A DNA stretch of 64,000 bases from assembly GCA_013400975.1 (NCBI GenBank), contig WBMZ01010319.1, positions 1-64,000 on the forward strand, written 5' to 3'. Positions 39,796 to 53,095 of the stretch are shown in pieces. Position 1 is the first letter of the stretch. Each line of letters opens with the position of its first letter. The stretch is from Atrichornis clamosus (taxonomy: Eukaryota > Chordata > Aves > Passeriformes > Menuridae). The notes beneath the pieces are model-generated. The model did not search any database and was not told the DNA's origin. It saw only the letters and a list, made by a program, of their open reading frames with translations. Both the position numbers and the translations under genes were made by a program.

Positions 39796-40249
39796 AATTA
39801 AAATTTTGTTAAAACATTTCTTTCTAGTGCTGTACTTGAGGATCAGAATGGATTCTAATTTTAGATGCTAAAATTTATTAGCCACCTACTCTCCATCTTA
39901 CAAAAACAAATAAAAATTTATGCATTTTAAAATTTTTTGTACTGAATCATTCTGCTCCTCAGAACATGTTTTTCTCAGGTCCTGTATTTAGCCCTGTTTC
40001 CTGTGTGTTAACTACTGGACAAGGAAAATCACCAGGATCTCTTATCAGTCAGTGAGTGAATTAGTTAATTGGACTGTCTTCAAATGATTGTATCCTGAAA
40101 TTTTAATCAGATAAAGGCCTTTTCAATAAGATTAAGATGTTAAAATTTTGCAGAAAGATTACCAGACTACTGAAATCTGGGGTCTGGACAAACAGGTTTT
40201 TATTTTTTTCTGAAGAAGAAAAGAAACACTGACTTGTCAATGGACAGAA

Positions 40250-40272
40250 GAAAGGAAGGAAGGAAGGCAGGA
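40250..40272. repeat. (GGAA)n microsatellite
   Basis: 'aaaggaaggaaggaaggcag' holds three clean AAGG units plus near-copies. It lies in a longer purine-rich stretch to about 40302. Confidence 0.8.
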
Positions 40273-41429
40273 ATATGGAACGGAAGAAAGAAGATAAAGA
40301 AAATATGGAATTATTTTTTGTTTCAATCATAAGTTAGCAAATACTTGCTTAGAGTTTTCCAAATACTGTCATGATTTTCCTCATTACAAGTATAATTTAA
40401 AAAAATCATACAGGGAAAATATTTTTTCTTTTAATTTTTGAAATTTTCATCATTTTTCTGTTAAAAAAAGAAGACAGAATGAGTCTAATACTACAGTGGC
40501 TTCAATCTTTTTAATGAAGGAGATAAATTTTGGTTTCTGAACAGGGGAGAAATGTTGGCTGTAAGCATAGAAACCTTGGATTTGCACTGCCTTATTGTTG
40601 TTCAGCCTCTAAGTATATCAGTGAATCTGCACTGACTACAAGGGGAACTTAGAGATCTAGGCCATAAAAGGAGATGTCCCTGAGGAAAATGAGATGTCTC
40701 CAGTTAGGTGTCTAAATCCAGAACCAAATCCCACCCCAAATGATAAAATGCACAATTTATAGTTTTGTCTATGTAGCATACACAAAGTCAATCTTTTGTG
40801 CATTTCTGTGTACACTTCTAATTCATACAGACAAGGACAAAATCTCATCTTGAGAAGAACAGCTCAGCTGTTCCTGTCTCAGGAAGCTGACACTGTTCTC
40901 TGCTTCTAATTAATCTTATTCCATCAGTTCATTCCAGCAGCTGGGAAGGGTTTTCCTTCTGAGGATTGAAGCAGCAATGCTTCACTAATCTGACAATATT
41001 GGATCTTTGCAGCTGGTAGACAGTGATGGCACGTGTCACCCACACTTCAGCTTTCCATTGACCCATCCAACCTTGCCATGGAAGTATCTCCTTCTTCCTT
41101 TAAGAGCACCAAGTACAAAGACTATTCCACACTTGGAAGAGTGCTTCACACCACAAAGCAGAAAAGGGCTATTATTGGACCTGTATGTGTCTTTTATTCC
41201 TTCTAAGTCCATCTGCAACTAATTTTAGTTTCTACTGAGCATCTTCTCATTATAGTGCAATATAAACATTAAGGAACAATGGAAACTTTGGCTCTGCAAC
41301 TGCATTTCTGCAGAGACACGGAGGCTGTTACATTTTTTATCTGCATAAGGCTGAGGCTGTTATTTTCAACACTGAATGCTTTGTTTGATAACATCTTAAA
41401 AATGTTATTGATCCTGAAGCTTTAATGTG

Positions 41430-41720
41430 GAACATTTGTTAGCTTAATGCTCTGCCGTTCTCTCTGCTGTTCGCAGAGATGTAGCTGTTAAGGAGGGTCC
41501 CTATTACAGAAGGTTTATCACAGTAATTTATTTGAAGACTGATGCTTCAAGAATGTGAGCAAGTCCTGTAGAATATACTAACCATCCTTCATGTGCTTTG
41601 ATTGCCGACTGCCTTTGTGCCATCACTAGATCGAAGCACAGATATGCAGCTGTTCTTTGAACTTCTCTATGTCTTGCACCACCATATTTATGGCAGCAGT
41701 AAAATGCTGTGAATCAACTG
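41430..41720. promoter_or_regulatory. Candidate conserved non-coding block
   Basis: Balanced composition with scattered CpGs ('gccgttc', 'gttcgcag', 'gccgactg', 'atcgaagc') and a CAGCTG E-box at 41646-41651. No repeats or plausible reading frame. It looks less decayed than its AT-rich flanks. Evidence is composition only. Confidence 0.18.
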
Positions 41721-42275
41721 AGGGCTGGGCCAGAACACTATTTTAAGAAGCAGGGTCCTTGCAATATATTTTTTCATGAGCACACCATTGATTATTTCTT
41801 TTCTCTTTGGGGATAGTGTTGAGAACTTGAAATTATTTGTTCAATATAAGACAAATATATTAATGTTGTTAGGATTTATGAGAATGTAAAATTTAATCCC
41901 CACGTGGATTTCAGGTAAATTCTGAAGGAATCACAATGCTTCTTTCCAAAGTTTCACTGATTTGGCAACACCAACTCTCAGTTCCTGTTGCAGGCAGGCA
42001 GAAACAATTATATGCCTACCAAGATTTTAACAAGAAATAAAGGAAAAGGAAAAATAATTTTTTCATGTCTTCTTTTCTTTTCTCTCAGGTTATTGGGGAG
42101 TTAATTCAACTATGATGATTAAAGAAATTCACTGATATACCTTTTTCTTATTTCTTTCCATGACTCAACAATGTGTTTATCCAGCTGCTTTGAGTAAGAG
42201 TGCAGCCTGAAAAGGAAAATTTTCTGAGAGTGGTCCTGATCCACATGGGGTTGAAAGAAAATGCTTCAAAGCTGT

Positions 42276-42325
42276 TCTTTCCCCCCCCACCCTCTTCTCT
42301 TTCTTTTTTCTTTTTTTTTTTTTCT
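42276..42325. repeat. Polypyrimidine tract (C8 then T/C run)
   Basis: Eight C at 42281-42288, a single A at 42289, then 36 uninterrupted pyrimidines to 42325. Such tracts can be length-variable and prone to unusual DNA structure. Here it creates the lysine/glutamate-rich minus-strand chance frame at 42148-42390. Confidence 0.82.
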
Positions 42326-43739
42326 GTCTTTTGAATGTTTGCTTGTTTCCCTACATTGCTCTGACTTGCACTTACAAGGAAAAGCAGCATGAGATCTAGA
42401 GTCTACAATACTTAGAAGACCTCTTTGACCTCTTGGCCAAAGTTCTAAATGGGGATATGATATGTTGAGACTGAGTTTCTACCCTGAATTGGTAACAGTG
42501 TCACCTGTTTGCCATATAACAAATAACTCCTATTTTCTATGAAAAATTTATTTTATGAGAGATATAGTGACTTTTTTCCTTACAAATTAAATAGACTGTT
42601 TGCAAAGTATTGGGACTAAATATACTTTTATTAATGACTGTTCGGCAAATCCCTAAAGTCATTTTCGATCAGAAAAACTTTTGTGACTGTTTTACTTTAA
42701 AATTATATTTCAGTATGTGTCTTTTTTTCTAACTAGTTCAGCATTTTTCTTCAATACTGTTAATTTGTTTACAAATGTATTATTTCCTTCTCTTTCATAA
42801 ATTCCTATAAGTTGAATAATGTATAAATTCCCTAGACTAATGACAGCCAGATTCTGTTTCTTTTTACTAGGTTGTGAATAAACAGAACTTTTTATTAAAT
42901 TGGGAAATATTTTCCAATGCAGATGAATAAGACTAAATCTCAAGTAATCTTAAATAATTTTGGACTTCAATAGACCATTGTACTGCTATGTCCATCTGTT
43001 TAGAATATTTTACACTTTATGGTCTAAAGCAAGATGATCATATCCGTGAAAGCAAAAGAGCTTGTCAGGCATTAAGAGGTCAGCAATCTGCTGAGAAAGA
43101 AAAGCAGGATGTCAACGTCTTTAATAATGGCCTTGAAGACCATAGCGTATTTGAAATGTGCTTTGTTAAATAAAAGGATGGCTTTCTAAATCATGGCAAC
43201 TACCAGCAGAAGAGTTCAATAAGAAATCCACTGAAGCATGAGCCATCGTTGATGCAAACTAGACACACATAGAGGGAACACTGGAATAACTTTTCCATCT
43301 TAGAAATTTTTCAAGTGATTTATTTGCTTCATATGTAAGTACTGAAAAGCCATGATAAAAGGTACCCTTGAGAAAATTAATAGGCATGGTCCTAGAGTGA
43401 TATACATCTTTCTCCTCACTTTATATACAAAGGCACTGTTTTCCTCTGGTATTGAAATTTGTCTTTTTTATAAATCATACACAAAAATAATCATGTTGCC
43501 AATAAATATTTACTCTGAATATAATGCATTTTATAAGTAGAAGAGCTCAAAAACACATTTACTATAATTTACTATGTTTCTATATGAGTTATTTTACAGA
43601 CCAAATGACTTGGTAATCAATTCTTCAGACAGTATATACTGTTCTTACTTAGGTTCCTGAAGGATGCCTGTAAGGCACTTTGTTAATTTAGGTTAATTGA
43701 CAGTGAGAGTGTTCAAAAGAGAAGATATTTCACCATTCT

Positions 43740-43792
43740 CAATTGTTTAGAAGTGCCCCAGATTTCAACTGTTTAGAAAGTCCCCCAGAATT
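43740..43792. repeat. Two-copy imperfect tandem repeat, 26-bp period
   Basis: 'caattgtttagaagtgcccc' plus 'agattt' is followed directly by 'caactgtttagaaagtcccc' plus 'cagaa'. The two units differ at a few positions. It is a small local duplication with no further copies on either side. Confidence 0.7.
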
Positions 43793-46700
43793 TTCAGAGA
43801 TACCCTGAGGAATGTACAAGCCAGATTTGTTTTCTGGCACACAAATGTCGAACAACTAAGTTTCAACCCAAGAATCTTCATAATCCAGAAGATGTGAGAA
43901 CCAGAGAGACCCCAAGTTGACTTTTACATCACAGATCATGCTGGTGGAGCAGATAGCTTAAAGCACGGCCCACAAAAAGCACTCAGCCCGCACTTCAACT
44001 TGTGCTCTGAGCAAGCTAGACCAGGAGCCACCAAGAAACAGTGAACATGAGACCTCATTTCATTGACTGAGAAGCCATTTCTAGCCTTGTGTAATTTCCT
44101 TTGCACTTCCTGAAGTGTGTCAAGGCAGCAGATATTAGCTATAAATCTCCATTTACATTTCTACCAGTTCAGATTCTCCAGCAGGCATAGACCTGACAGA
44201 GCCAGCCCCTAAGCAGGGTTTATCTCATCATGGCTCTAGCCACAGTCTGGGCTGGCCAAGCTCAGCTGGCATCCTGCATGCGGCGGGTTCTTGCCAAATG
44301 ATGCACAGCTTTACTGCCTCTGGTGTTGGGTCTCAGGCACAGAAATGGGGGACTCACAGCTCCACTGAACATCAGAGAAAGGACAAGTTGGAATGTGCTT
44401 AATAAGGCCTAACAAAATATCCTGGGTATGTAAGTCCAAATGGATTTTTCAACAAACAGACAGATGCCAAAATATTGATTTTTTAGATGGTGAGTGGATG
44501 CTATATTATCATATCTCTGCTTAGAAATAGAGGTTTCAATTTGGCAAAACAAGAAAAAAAATCTATTTGGATAATGGCTGTCAGTGGAGCTGAGATAAAT
44601 TTCAAAATGTAAGTTCAAAGGATTTATAGCTAACCATTAAAGCTGCACCTTTCCAAAATTTAAATACCATTAACTCAAATCTTTTGTTATGGTTATTACC
44701 TTGATTGGAAATTAAAGTCTATATTGTTGAAGAAAGAGTACAATAATGGAAAATTAAACTAATGTTCCCATTGGGGCAGTATCTGTTGACTACTAATTCA
44801 GACCCAGTTTGGCTCCAGGAACCAGTGTTTGGACAACACTGCCTGCAAAGTGTCAACCACATGTTCAAAATAGTAAAGAAAGAAGAAAATTGGGTATGAA
44901 AATTGGCATGTTTAAGCCAGAGACCTGGAATTCTAAATTTTGGGTTGAAGCAACACCACATTGGCTATTTTTAAGCCAAGAGAGTACCTAACCAGCAGAC
45001 AGCTGTGAATGATTTTCACTACCCTTAACCATAAAATTCAGCGTGGTGTGCCAAGAATCTGAATTACGAGGCAAAGGGAACAGGCTTCCAGTAATGAAGT
45101 GTCACACACAAAAGAGAAGAAAAATAATGGCAAATAAATGGTTATCTCCAATCAAGGAGTTTTCAGTAACATAGAATGACAATTATTGGTGTATGAATTC
45201 AATCCAAATCCACGTGTTTGGTCCTGCTTCAGCCTGCAAACTATAACCGATTTTATAGTGGAAGGCATCCTGCTGAAACAGAAAAATTCACAATTTCTGA
45301 ACTTCCATTTCCCATAAAATATCTTTTCTAATTGATATAATAATACTTTTCACTTGCTGACATAATTAGCTCAGCTACAGAGATGCTATTTACTCTCACA
45401 AAAAATCTGAAACTGTCATGAAAGAACTAGAGTGAAATATTTTGGGTTAAGAGGAATGAAGAGGTAATGGAAGCAGAAGAGGTAATGTTTAAGCTTATTT
45501 AAGTTTAAAATTTTTAAATATATTTTTCCTTTTTGTACTCTCCTCTCCTTCTAATATGGCACTTTGACAATCCCTTAATAAAATATCCTGGTCTTACCTG
45601 CAGCATTAAGCAAACCAAGAGTTATTTTCTGACCAATTGACTTTATTGTCTCTACACAGATTTCATAGTGTTGCTTGGGTAACCAAGCAGAAGAAAGATG
45701 CTGGGAAAGAACAGCAGGTATAGATGGAAAAAAATAAAAATGAACTGAATTATGCCTCTGTGGGGCATGAGAACCCAGCAGTACCAACCTACAGAACTGC
45801 ACAGTGGTTACTTGCCAGGAAGAAGTGAGCAATTTAACCAACAACTGAATTACAATTACAACAATTACGCTGTTTGTTCTGATGTAAAAATATGAGGTTC
45901 CAAGAGATAATCTCAATTTAAAAGAACTCATAAGCTCAGACAGCTATTTAAATGGAGGATGATGGACTATCCACAGTGATTTGGAAATTCTGAAGAATTC
46001 TTATATAGTCAACAACTGATTAAAAAAAAATTGGTTTTCAATAAGTCAAAAAAAGCTCAGTAAAATACATTTTCCATTTTTTAAGAAAAAGCAATGTTAA
46101 TTTTTGACTGTTTCTGAACTCTTACATAGATTGTGAACTCCCATGAACTACAACAAAATGACATTAGGTCATGAAAGAAACTTCTAGAAGCAATATGCAT
46201 TACAGTCACATTTTTCTAGCCTTAGTTTAGAGCTAAAAAATGCTACTGAAATGCAATCCACAGATACTGAAACAAACTTGTTTTTAAATTTACTTTTAAA
46301 ACAGACTTACTTTACTTACTGGTATTACCTTTTGCCTTAACAGGACACATATCCCTGTGGATTTTACACATGCAACAAACTTAGCTGTCACCTTCTGTTA
46401 AATTATATACACTGAACTATTTTCAAGACTACTTTCCTCTTTTGTTTTGAAATTTGAAAATGATTAATAATGCAGAAATTCCTAATCCAATATTTCAAAA
46501 GTAGTAATTTTTTTTCTTCCTTTTGTAAATGAATCTTCATCAAATTAAGGTTTTCCTGAAGAATGTTTTATCTGTTCAGTCATACTCTTTTCAATGAGCT
46601 TTTTGAAACAATAAGAGGGTTAGTTGAGAATAAGGGGATATTAGTAAATGATCTGTAAAGAAAAGATACCAAACTTTATAGCTGAATGACTTATGTCACT

Positions 46701-47952
46701 TTAATTTTGTAAAAATGCAGCCTGGGACTAGAATTAGAACTATTTCAGAGCAGTAAGTGTGGACAGAGTACCTTTTTTGTTGTTTTGTTTCCATATGGAA
46801 ACTTCCATGAAACACATGTTCCATTTCTAAATGATTCATCTTTTTTCCTTCCAGATATACACAGGCCTAAAGTGTAATGAATAAATTCCAAAGTAATTAT
46901 TTTCCAGAAAGATTTTCTAAAGAATTTATTAATGGATTTAATGTGTTTGGATCTGCAAAGCAATAATATCCAAAAATGCTTTTGCCAAACTAGTTCACAA
47001 ATGTTCTAATTCCCTCCTTAGTTTCTCTATAGCTCATAACTAAGTAGTGTCACTGCAACTGCAAACCACCACTAACAATCATACCTTAATATTGCATCTT
47101 TCATCTGGAAGGATTCTGAGGAACTTTGCTTTTATTACTTCAATGCAAAGGTCATTCATTTCCAAATGACAGTTCCTTTATATTCTCCTTCCTGTGATGC
47201 AAAGACAAAGAAATGAAAGATTCAGTGAGCTTTCAGGCTAAGCAATATTGCTCTACACTTTCCCTTTATGATTTCGGGTGATTTCCCTCCCCCACCCCCT
47301 GCCCAGCCATGAAAGGATGTAAAATCAGGATTGTAGTGCCTAGTCCCTAGAGTCACATTTGATTAAAAATGCAGGAACTAATGTGCCATTGGCCTGCTAT
47401 GGTCTTAGCATATAGTTTATTATCCAGTTTATAAGAAACATGTTATTCATATAAGTGGCGTTATTAGAACCATAAATTATTGTATAAACATAGATCTCTA
47501 TTTGTAACTGCGGGGGCTTTCATTAGAACTGACTAAAAAAGTGCTTCAATCAGTTGTCTTAGGAATGATCTATATTAATGTCCATGTCTTCTGTCTGTCA
47601 TCTGGAATCTCTTGGCTTTCCAGGGAAAATTATGTACTATATGAAAAGACAAGTGGAAATAAAGTACAAAAGGAAACTGTTCAGTTCATTTTTGGCATTC
47701 CAGTACAGCTTGGAAAACGAGGTTGATAAAGGCCTTAAAAAGAAAAAACTGCAAGGATCTCTCAACACCACAGTTTCACGTTCTTTTACAATCTTACAGT
47801 TTTACTAATTTTAGCAAGTACTTAGAAGCATTTATTGCCTTGTCAAAACTAGAATTACAAAAAAGGCAGTCTTGCAATAGGAAAAGTTATTATACTCTAA
47901 TATTTTGTGCTGTAACTACACCGGGTTTTGCTCGGTCTGTACAATTTTTTTT

Positions 47953-47988
<36 letters not shown>

Positions 47989-47997
47989 NNNNNNNNN
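47989..47997. other. Assembly gap (9 N) inside a poly-T run
   Basis: Positions 47955-47988 are 34 consecutive T, followed by nine N and then eight more T (47998-48005). The true length and sequence at this point are unknown, and the join across the gap may be wrong. The 121-codon frame across it (47723-48088) is an artefact of reading poly-T as phenylalanine. The run could be the reversed poly-A tail of a retroposed sequence. The downstream sequence starting 'ggcagaagggtcatatg' does not match any retrogene I recognise. Confidence 0.97.
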
Positions 47998-50468
47998 TTT
48001 TTTTTGGCAGAAGGGTCATATGTTGAGGGGTTGGGTAGAATCCCCTTTAAAGGTAAAAACAACAGCAATGAAATATGAATGGGCTTAAGGTTAGGGTTAA
48101 GTTCCCAATTAAGTTAATTGGAAATGCATACCCAGAGTTTTAGATCATTTTATTAAATCCTGAATATACATTTTTCAAATATTTGCTATTTGTTTGAATC
48201 TTTTGCTGTCCTAGGCTTTGATACTCAGAGAAGGACTAAAAAACATATTTCAAACACATTGGTATTGTGTATTAAAAAGATCACTATGATCTTGCTATGG
48301 CACAAATTTTTAAAGCTGTCTGTAGCATGACCAGAATCAGAAAAGACCACTTTGAAAAGCCTTACCTTCTCTGTAAATGACATCTGTACCTTCAGCCACT
48401 CAGAGTTCAAGACAGCAGCTACTGTACCTTGCACGTCATAAAGACTCATAAAGCAATGCAAAAAGTGTGCATAGAAAGCTTAGTATGCAGTTTTCCTTCC
48501 TATTAGACAAAGCAATTTAACCCCTTTTTTTACTTCCTCTCCTCCTGTTCCTCCTCACACACCAGCAGTGAGCAACTGCTGTGGATTACAGTGTAAATTG
48601 CCATGTGGTTTACCAAAATATGATCATAGCAATATGAGAGCAAGAGGTCATTGACTTGACTTCATCCAAGTTTTTCACATCTTTCCACAGATTCAGAAGA
48701 AGTAATTTCATCAATGTTTTCTTTTTCTGGAGATGCCAAGGGGATTCCTAACCCCAAGTTTACATACAGTAGTCTGTTTCAACATCACACATTGAATTTT
48801 CAAAGCATATTACACACATTTTTTAAAGGTAACAGGTTGGCTAAACATTCCTCTTGTGCTCTCCCTTCAAGTGGTTTAGCATGAGCAATCATAGGTGGAC
48901 ACAGAGATTCAGAAGGACTAAAGCATATGCAGAGTGCAGACAGCAATATGTCACAGGAAGTGTAGGAGCCTCCCAAAAAAAGTGTTGATTTCCATGCTGG
49001 GGCAGCCATGCAAAAGGCTGTCACATGGAAAACGTGGCTCACATGCTTCTGTTGAATCCTAATCCAGTAAGACTCTTTCTATAAGCAGTTGAGAGGATTA
49101 TATAATGATAAACACAATTGCTTTCTGAAGAACAAGATGGCAGAGCCCTGAAAGAACAAAATTAGGTATTCCCACAGAAAATTTTTGAGAACAAGTGGAG
49201 TAAACAGGCAGGTATTGGAGCTTATTGATGTCCTGGGAGTGCATGAGCACCCTTTACTCAACAGGAAAAGACTCCTTCTTTCAATGGATCATGAGTTCTC
49301 TTTCCTTTCTATCCCTGTAAATCAAATATTTAATGTCCATACAGATATTTTATATTCATCCTCTAGGAATCAAAACTTAATTCCTAAAAATGTATCAACT
49401 TTTTCTTCTGGTTGACATAAGCAAAGTTGTCCTTTAAACATAAAATTAAGACTTTTTCTCTGCTTTTAGAGATTTAGAGGGAACGGATGAATGGATAATG
49501 GAATTATGTGCTGTTCATGTGTTTTTGTAGGCCTGAACAATTAAAGAAGCATTGCTTTTAAGAGCTCTATCAGTGGCCTTCCCTTCACTTCCGTCAACAG
49601 AAGGTGGCAAATTAGACTAAATAAAACACATTCATACATATTTCTCTTAAATTTATCTCATATAATGATAAGACAAGGAATTATTATGCTTCAGATATTA
49701 TAATACTGAGATTTAGTGAGATTCATCCATAAGATCACAGCAAGAGGGTTTATTCTGTCTTTCAGACACCAACATGATGCCTATGGAAGCCATGAGACTC
49801 TCAGATCTCTGTATTTAAGAGCACTGACTGACCATAAGATGGGCAGTGATTTTAATTGCTTTGCAAATGGATGGACTCTGCTCTTTTGTGCAGACATAAA
49901 GACGTCCTGCATGCCACACAGTTATACAGCATCCAATCATTTTTCTTTAGAAAATACATGATATACACCAAAATTCTGGGGGCTGCTTTTGGGTTTTTTT
50001 CCTTTCAGATTTTCTGACAATGAAGGAAAGGAAGTTTTTAACTGACTGCTGAATTTAGAGTGTGAATTTAGCATGTTAATTTGGTTATTAAATTAAACAC
50101 TTTCTGAAATCCTTTTTTATGCAGAAATCGAGTGACCCAGAAGAATTTGCATTTGTGTTCATCCATGTCTCCCCATCTAAACAGGCTGGCTCTAGGCAAA
50201 CTATTGAGATTAGTCCACAAGGAGTTCCAGCTTCTGAATATGCCTGGAAATTCTCTGACTGGACACTTGACACCTCCCAAAATAATCTCAGGAAATATTC
50301 TAAGAGCTTGAAAATAGGGACTGTAACATTCAACTGTCTAAGAATGTTTCTGCATATTACCTAAATTATTACTAAAACATAGGCAAACAAAGAATTCTTT
50401 AAGAAGAGACAACAGTGGAGGATTAGTCGACCAGACTGTATTTTTCTTTCTTAAGCAATGTACATTTT

Positions 50469-50488
50469 CAGGCACTTACTGAAATTTA
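50469..50488 (+). repeat. 20-bp exact direct repeat, copy 1 of 2
   Basis: 'caggcacttactgaaattta' occurs here and again at 61234-61253 in the same orientation. The flanks are not alignable beyond a base or two. Confidence 0.6.
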
Positions 50489-53029
50489 TAGGCATAGTTC
50501 TGTCATTGAAACCCCAGCAAAGTTGTTCCAAATCTGCACCAATATAAGTTACAACAGCATTGGATCCCGAGTTTTCAAACATTTGACACAGTACTTACTT
50601 TTATGAGGACCTGTAAAAGAAAGAAATAAAGTAAACTATATTGTCCCCTTCATCCCTGAGGACAGATAAGATTAAGTCCACATGGATTTCTGCACTGAAA
50701 TTCTGGAGGAACAGAATATAAACTTTCAAGGTTATATCTCTAAACTCAGAAAAAAAATCATTCTATATTTGTTTGAAGGGCTTTCATGAGCAAGAATGAA
50801 TCCTGCGTGCTGTATGTTCTCCATGACATTGCTGTACAACTTTGCAACCATATGAGGGAAAAAAGATAATGTATGTAGGGCTGAGTTATGGGATCTATAC
50901 TGGAGGCAAAAGCTCAGTTTGAACTTGTTCTGCTGACATTTCTCCCTAGTTGAATTATAGAGAGGAAACCTGGTTTCCTGTATTTCAGGTGGACACCAAT
51001 TTCAGCAGACTTTCATGCACAATTTGAATACCTTCCCTATAAGAGAAATTGATGCTAAAGTGCTAAAATAGGCTGCAAAAATACCAATTACAAATTTAAT
51101 ATCTATGTAAGAGCAGTCATTTGAACTCCTAGCTCTCAAAACTCTGTCTTGGGTAACATTTTTAAGCTGTTTCTTGGTTCATCCATACAGAACATTCAGA
51201 TGTTCACTGAAGCACAAAACAGGACTGTGAGATAATTCATCTGCTGCACAGTATTTCGGGTACTTATCCTAGAGATGTGATATACAGTCTCTGATTTAGA
51301 GAATATCCAAGCAGTTTACACAAAATGAAATAATTTAAACAAAAAAGACCTAAAATAGCTCTATCTCAGATACAAAATAGGATGATTGAGAGCATTCACA
51401 TACTTAGATTTAAAATTCCTGAAGCAAAGCAGGGTGTTGAACCTATGTTCTTCCATAAGCATAGGGAAATGCTATGAAAACGAGTTCTTTTGTAACATGG
51501 AAGCATTGTTATTTTGTATGTGCTGTGTAAGTGCACCAACTATTTTTCTTTTGCTAAATATACTCAAGTGAGTTTCTTTTTTGTCTCAAATCAGAATTTT
51601 TTTTTTTTTGGCCAAGTACAGAAACTGAGCCAGAAGTTGTTTGGTTCAGTGATAGCAATGAAAAACTCACACTGCTTCATTTCAGAAAGATTCCTTTTCA
51701 AGTTTTATGGATGTACTGGAAAAATAATTAAACACACGGCTCTGTTGTGAACAAATATTTGACAATGGCACGGGAGTAGTCCATGTGGAGTGTGTTAGGA
51801 TTCATAAAACTAACAGCAGAAGCATGCCAGCTTTGTAGCAGTTGACTTTTTATGTGAGAGTGATTACAGCTGGAAGCACATTAAAAATTAACAATACAGA
51901 ACTACATAACATTAGCAGGAATTGCAGAACTGAACTGAGTCACAATAAAAGCACAGAAGTTGTATTTCAGTGTTTTTTTAAGACTATAAAACCACATGTT
52001 TTTCTTGTTGAAGTACAGTTTGGGTGTATTTTAATGTTTTTATCAACATGACGAATCTATTTAAAAGTATGTCTATTGTAGTATTGCTGTTGTGCAAAGA
52101 TCTTGTTCACATCCAGAAGTGAATTGTGTTCACTGACATGCAGTGATCTATGCACTGGACATTCAGGCACCCAATGCCCACCCTTCATGTACCCTTTCCA
52201 GTCCATCATGCCATACCAAGCTGAAAGAACCAGGGGGAAATAAAATGAGTGAGAAAGAGAAATGGGAAGTGAGAGAGATGAGAGCACAAGGTAACAAAAT
52301 CACTTTTTACTTTACTGCATTAAAGAGTAGGTGTGAAACTCATGCATACTACCCTGGGAGTCTGAGTCATCCAGTGCCCCTCAGCATTTAAATAACAGCA
52401 CACATGAGCAGAAGAGAAAACCAACAATATCACAACTACATTAGATCATTCTTCTTGGTAGATTTTTAAATTCTTTTTTTCCTGTCTAAGCACAACTCTA
52501 AGGCACAGGAAACTTAGCAGTCTTGTCCATGGAGACCAAATTCAATAACTGTATTGAGCTTCTCTGCAGAAAGCAGGACAGCAGCTCCCACACATCCTTC
52601 AGGAAAGTGAGTGAGATGCCAACAAAGCAGGTGAGGGGGCTTGTGGAAAGTACTTTATCTGACAAGGAGCAGAACTGTATGTAGGATAGGAAGGAATTTG
52701 TCATCACCCACTTGCATCATAGTAACTAAATAGCCTTTTTTTATTGCTTGCTTTTTTTCCTTTGTTTTTTGAATTAAGACTTCTAGTAAAGTGTTATTTG
52801 TAGCAATACAAAATTATTAGTCCCTGATTACATTACCATTATGCTCACAGATCACTTTGAAACGTCTTTCTGGTGCTGGAGGATCAGACAGGGAATGTGT
52901 AGGAGGCAAAGATTGGAAAAAAATTCTTCAGAGATTATGGAGGTTAATGCAAAGAATATCCTTATAAGGGTATTAGAATTGATGCACCAGATTCACAGCT
53001 CATTGAAATCTCACAATATTCCTCAGTGT

Positions 53030-53095
53030 CACTGGGAACAAAGACATTGAAATGAAAACCCAAAGCCCAGAGAAGAAAAAAAGTTTCCTAATTAT
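53030..53095 (+). repeat. Possible MIR-like SINE fragment
   Basis: The block 'atgaaaacccaaagcccag' followed by 'agaagaaaaaaagtttccta' resembles the MIR core 'atgaggaaactgaggcccagagaggttaagtgacttgcc'. The match is shorter than that of the copy near 39.7 kb and lies in A-rich sequence, so coincidence is possible. Confidence 0.27.

Noticed and set aside
45575..45931. 118-codon minus-strand frame
   Set aside because: No domain or recognised family, and codon choice follows the local AT bias. Within chance expectation.
47723..48088. 121-codon frame with a phenylalanine run
   Set aside because: It is created by translating poly-T across an assembly gap.
48084..48100. TTAGGG-like interstitial telomere sequence
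   Set aside because: Little more than one unit is present, far too short for a telomeric repeat block.
48561..48582. Short CAGCAGT/ACTGCTG inverted repeat as a possible small-RNA hairpin
   Set aside because: The stem is only 7 bp with no extended pairing. Such words occur by chance.
41891..50715. Loose similarity between 'ccacgtggatttcagg' (about 41901) and 'ccacatggatttctg' (about 50677)
   Set aside because: Similarity is short and needs gaps. Could be chance, and no consensus can be built from two sites.
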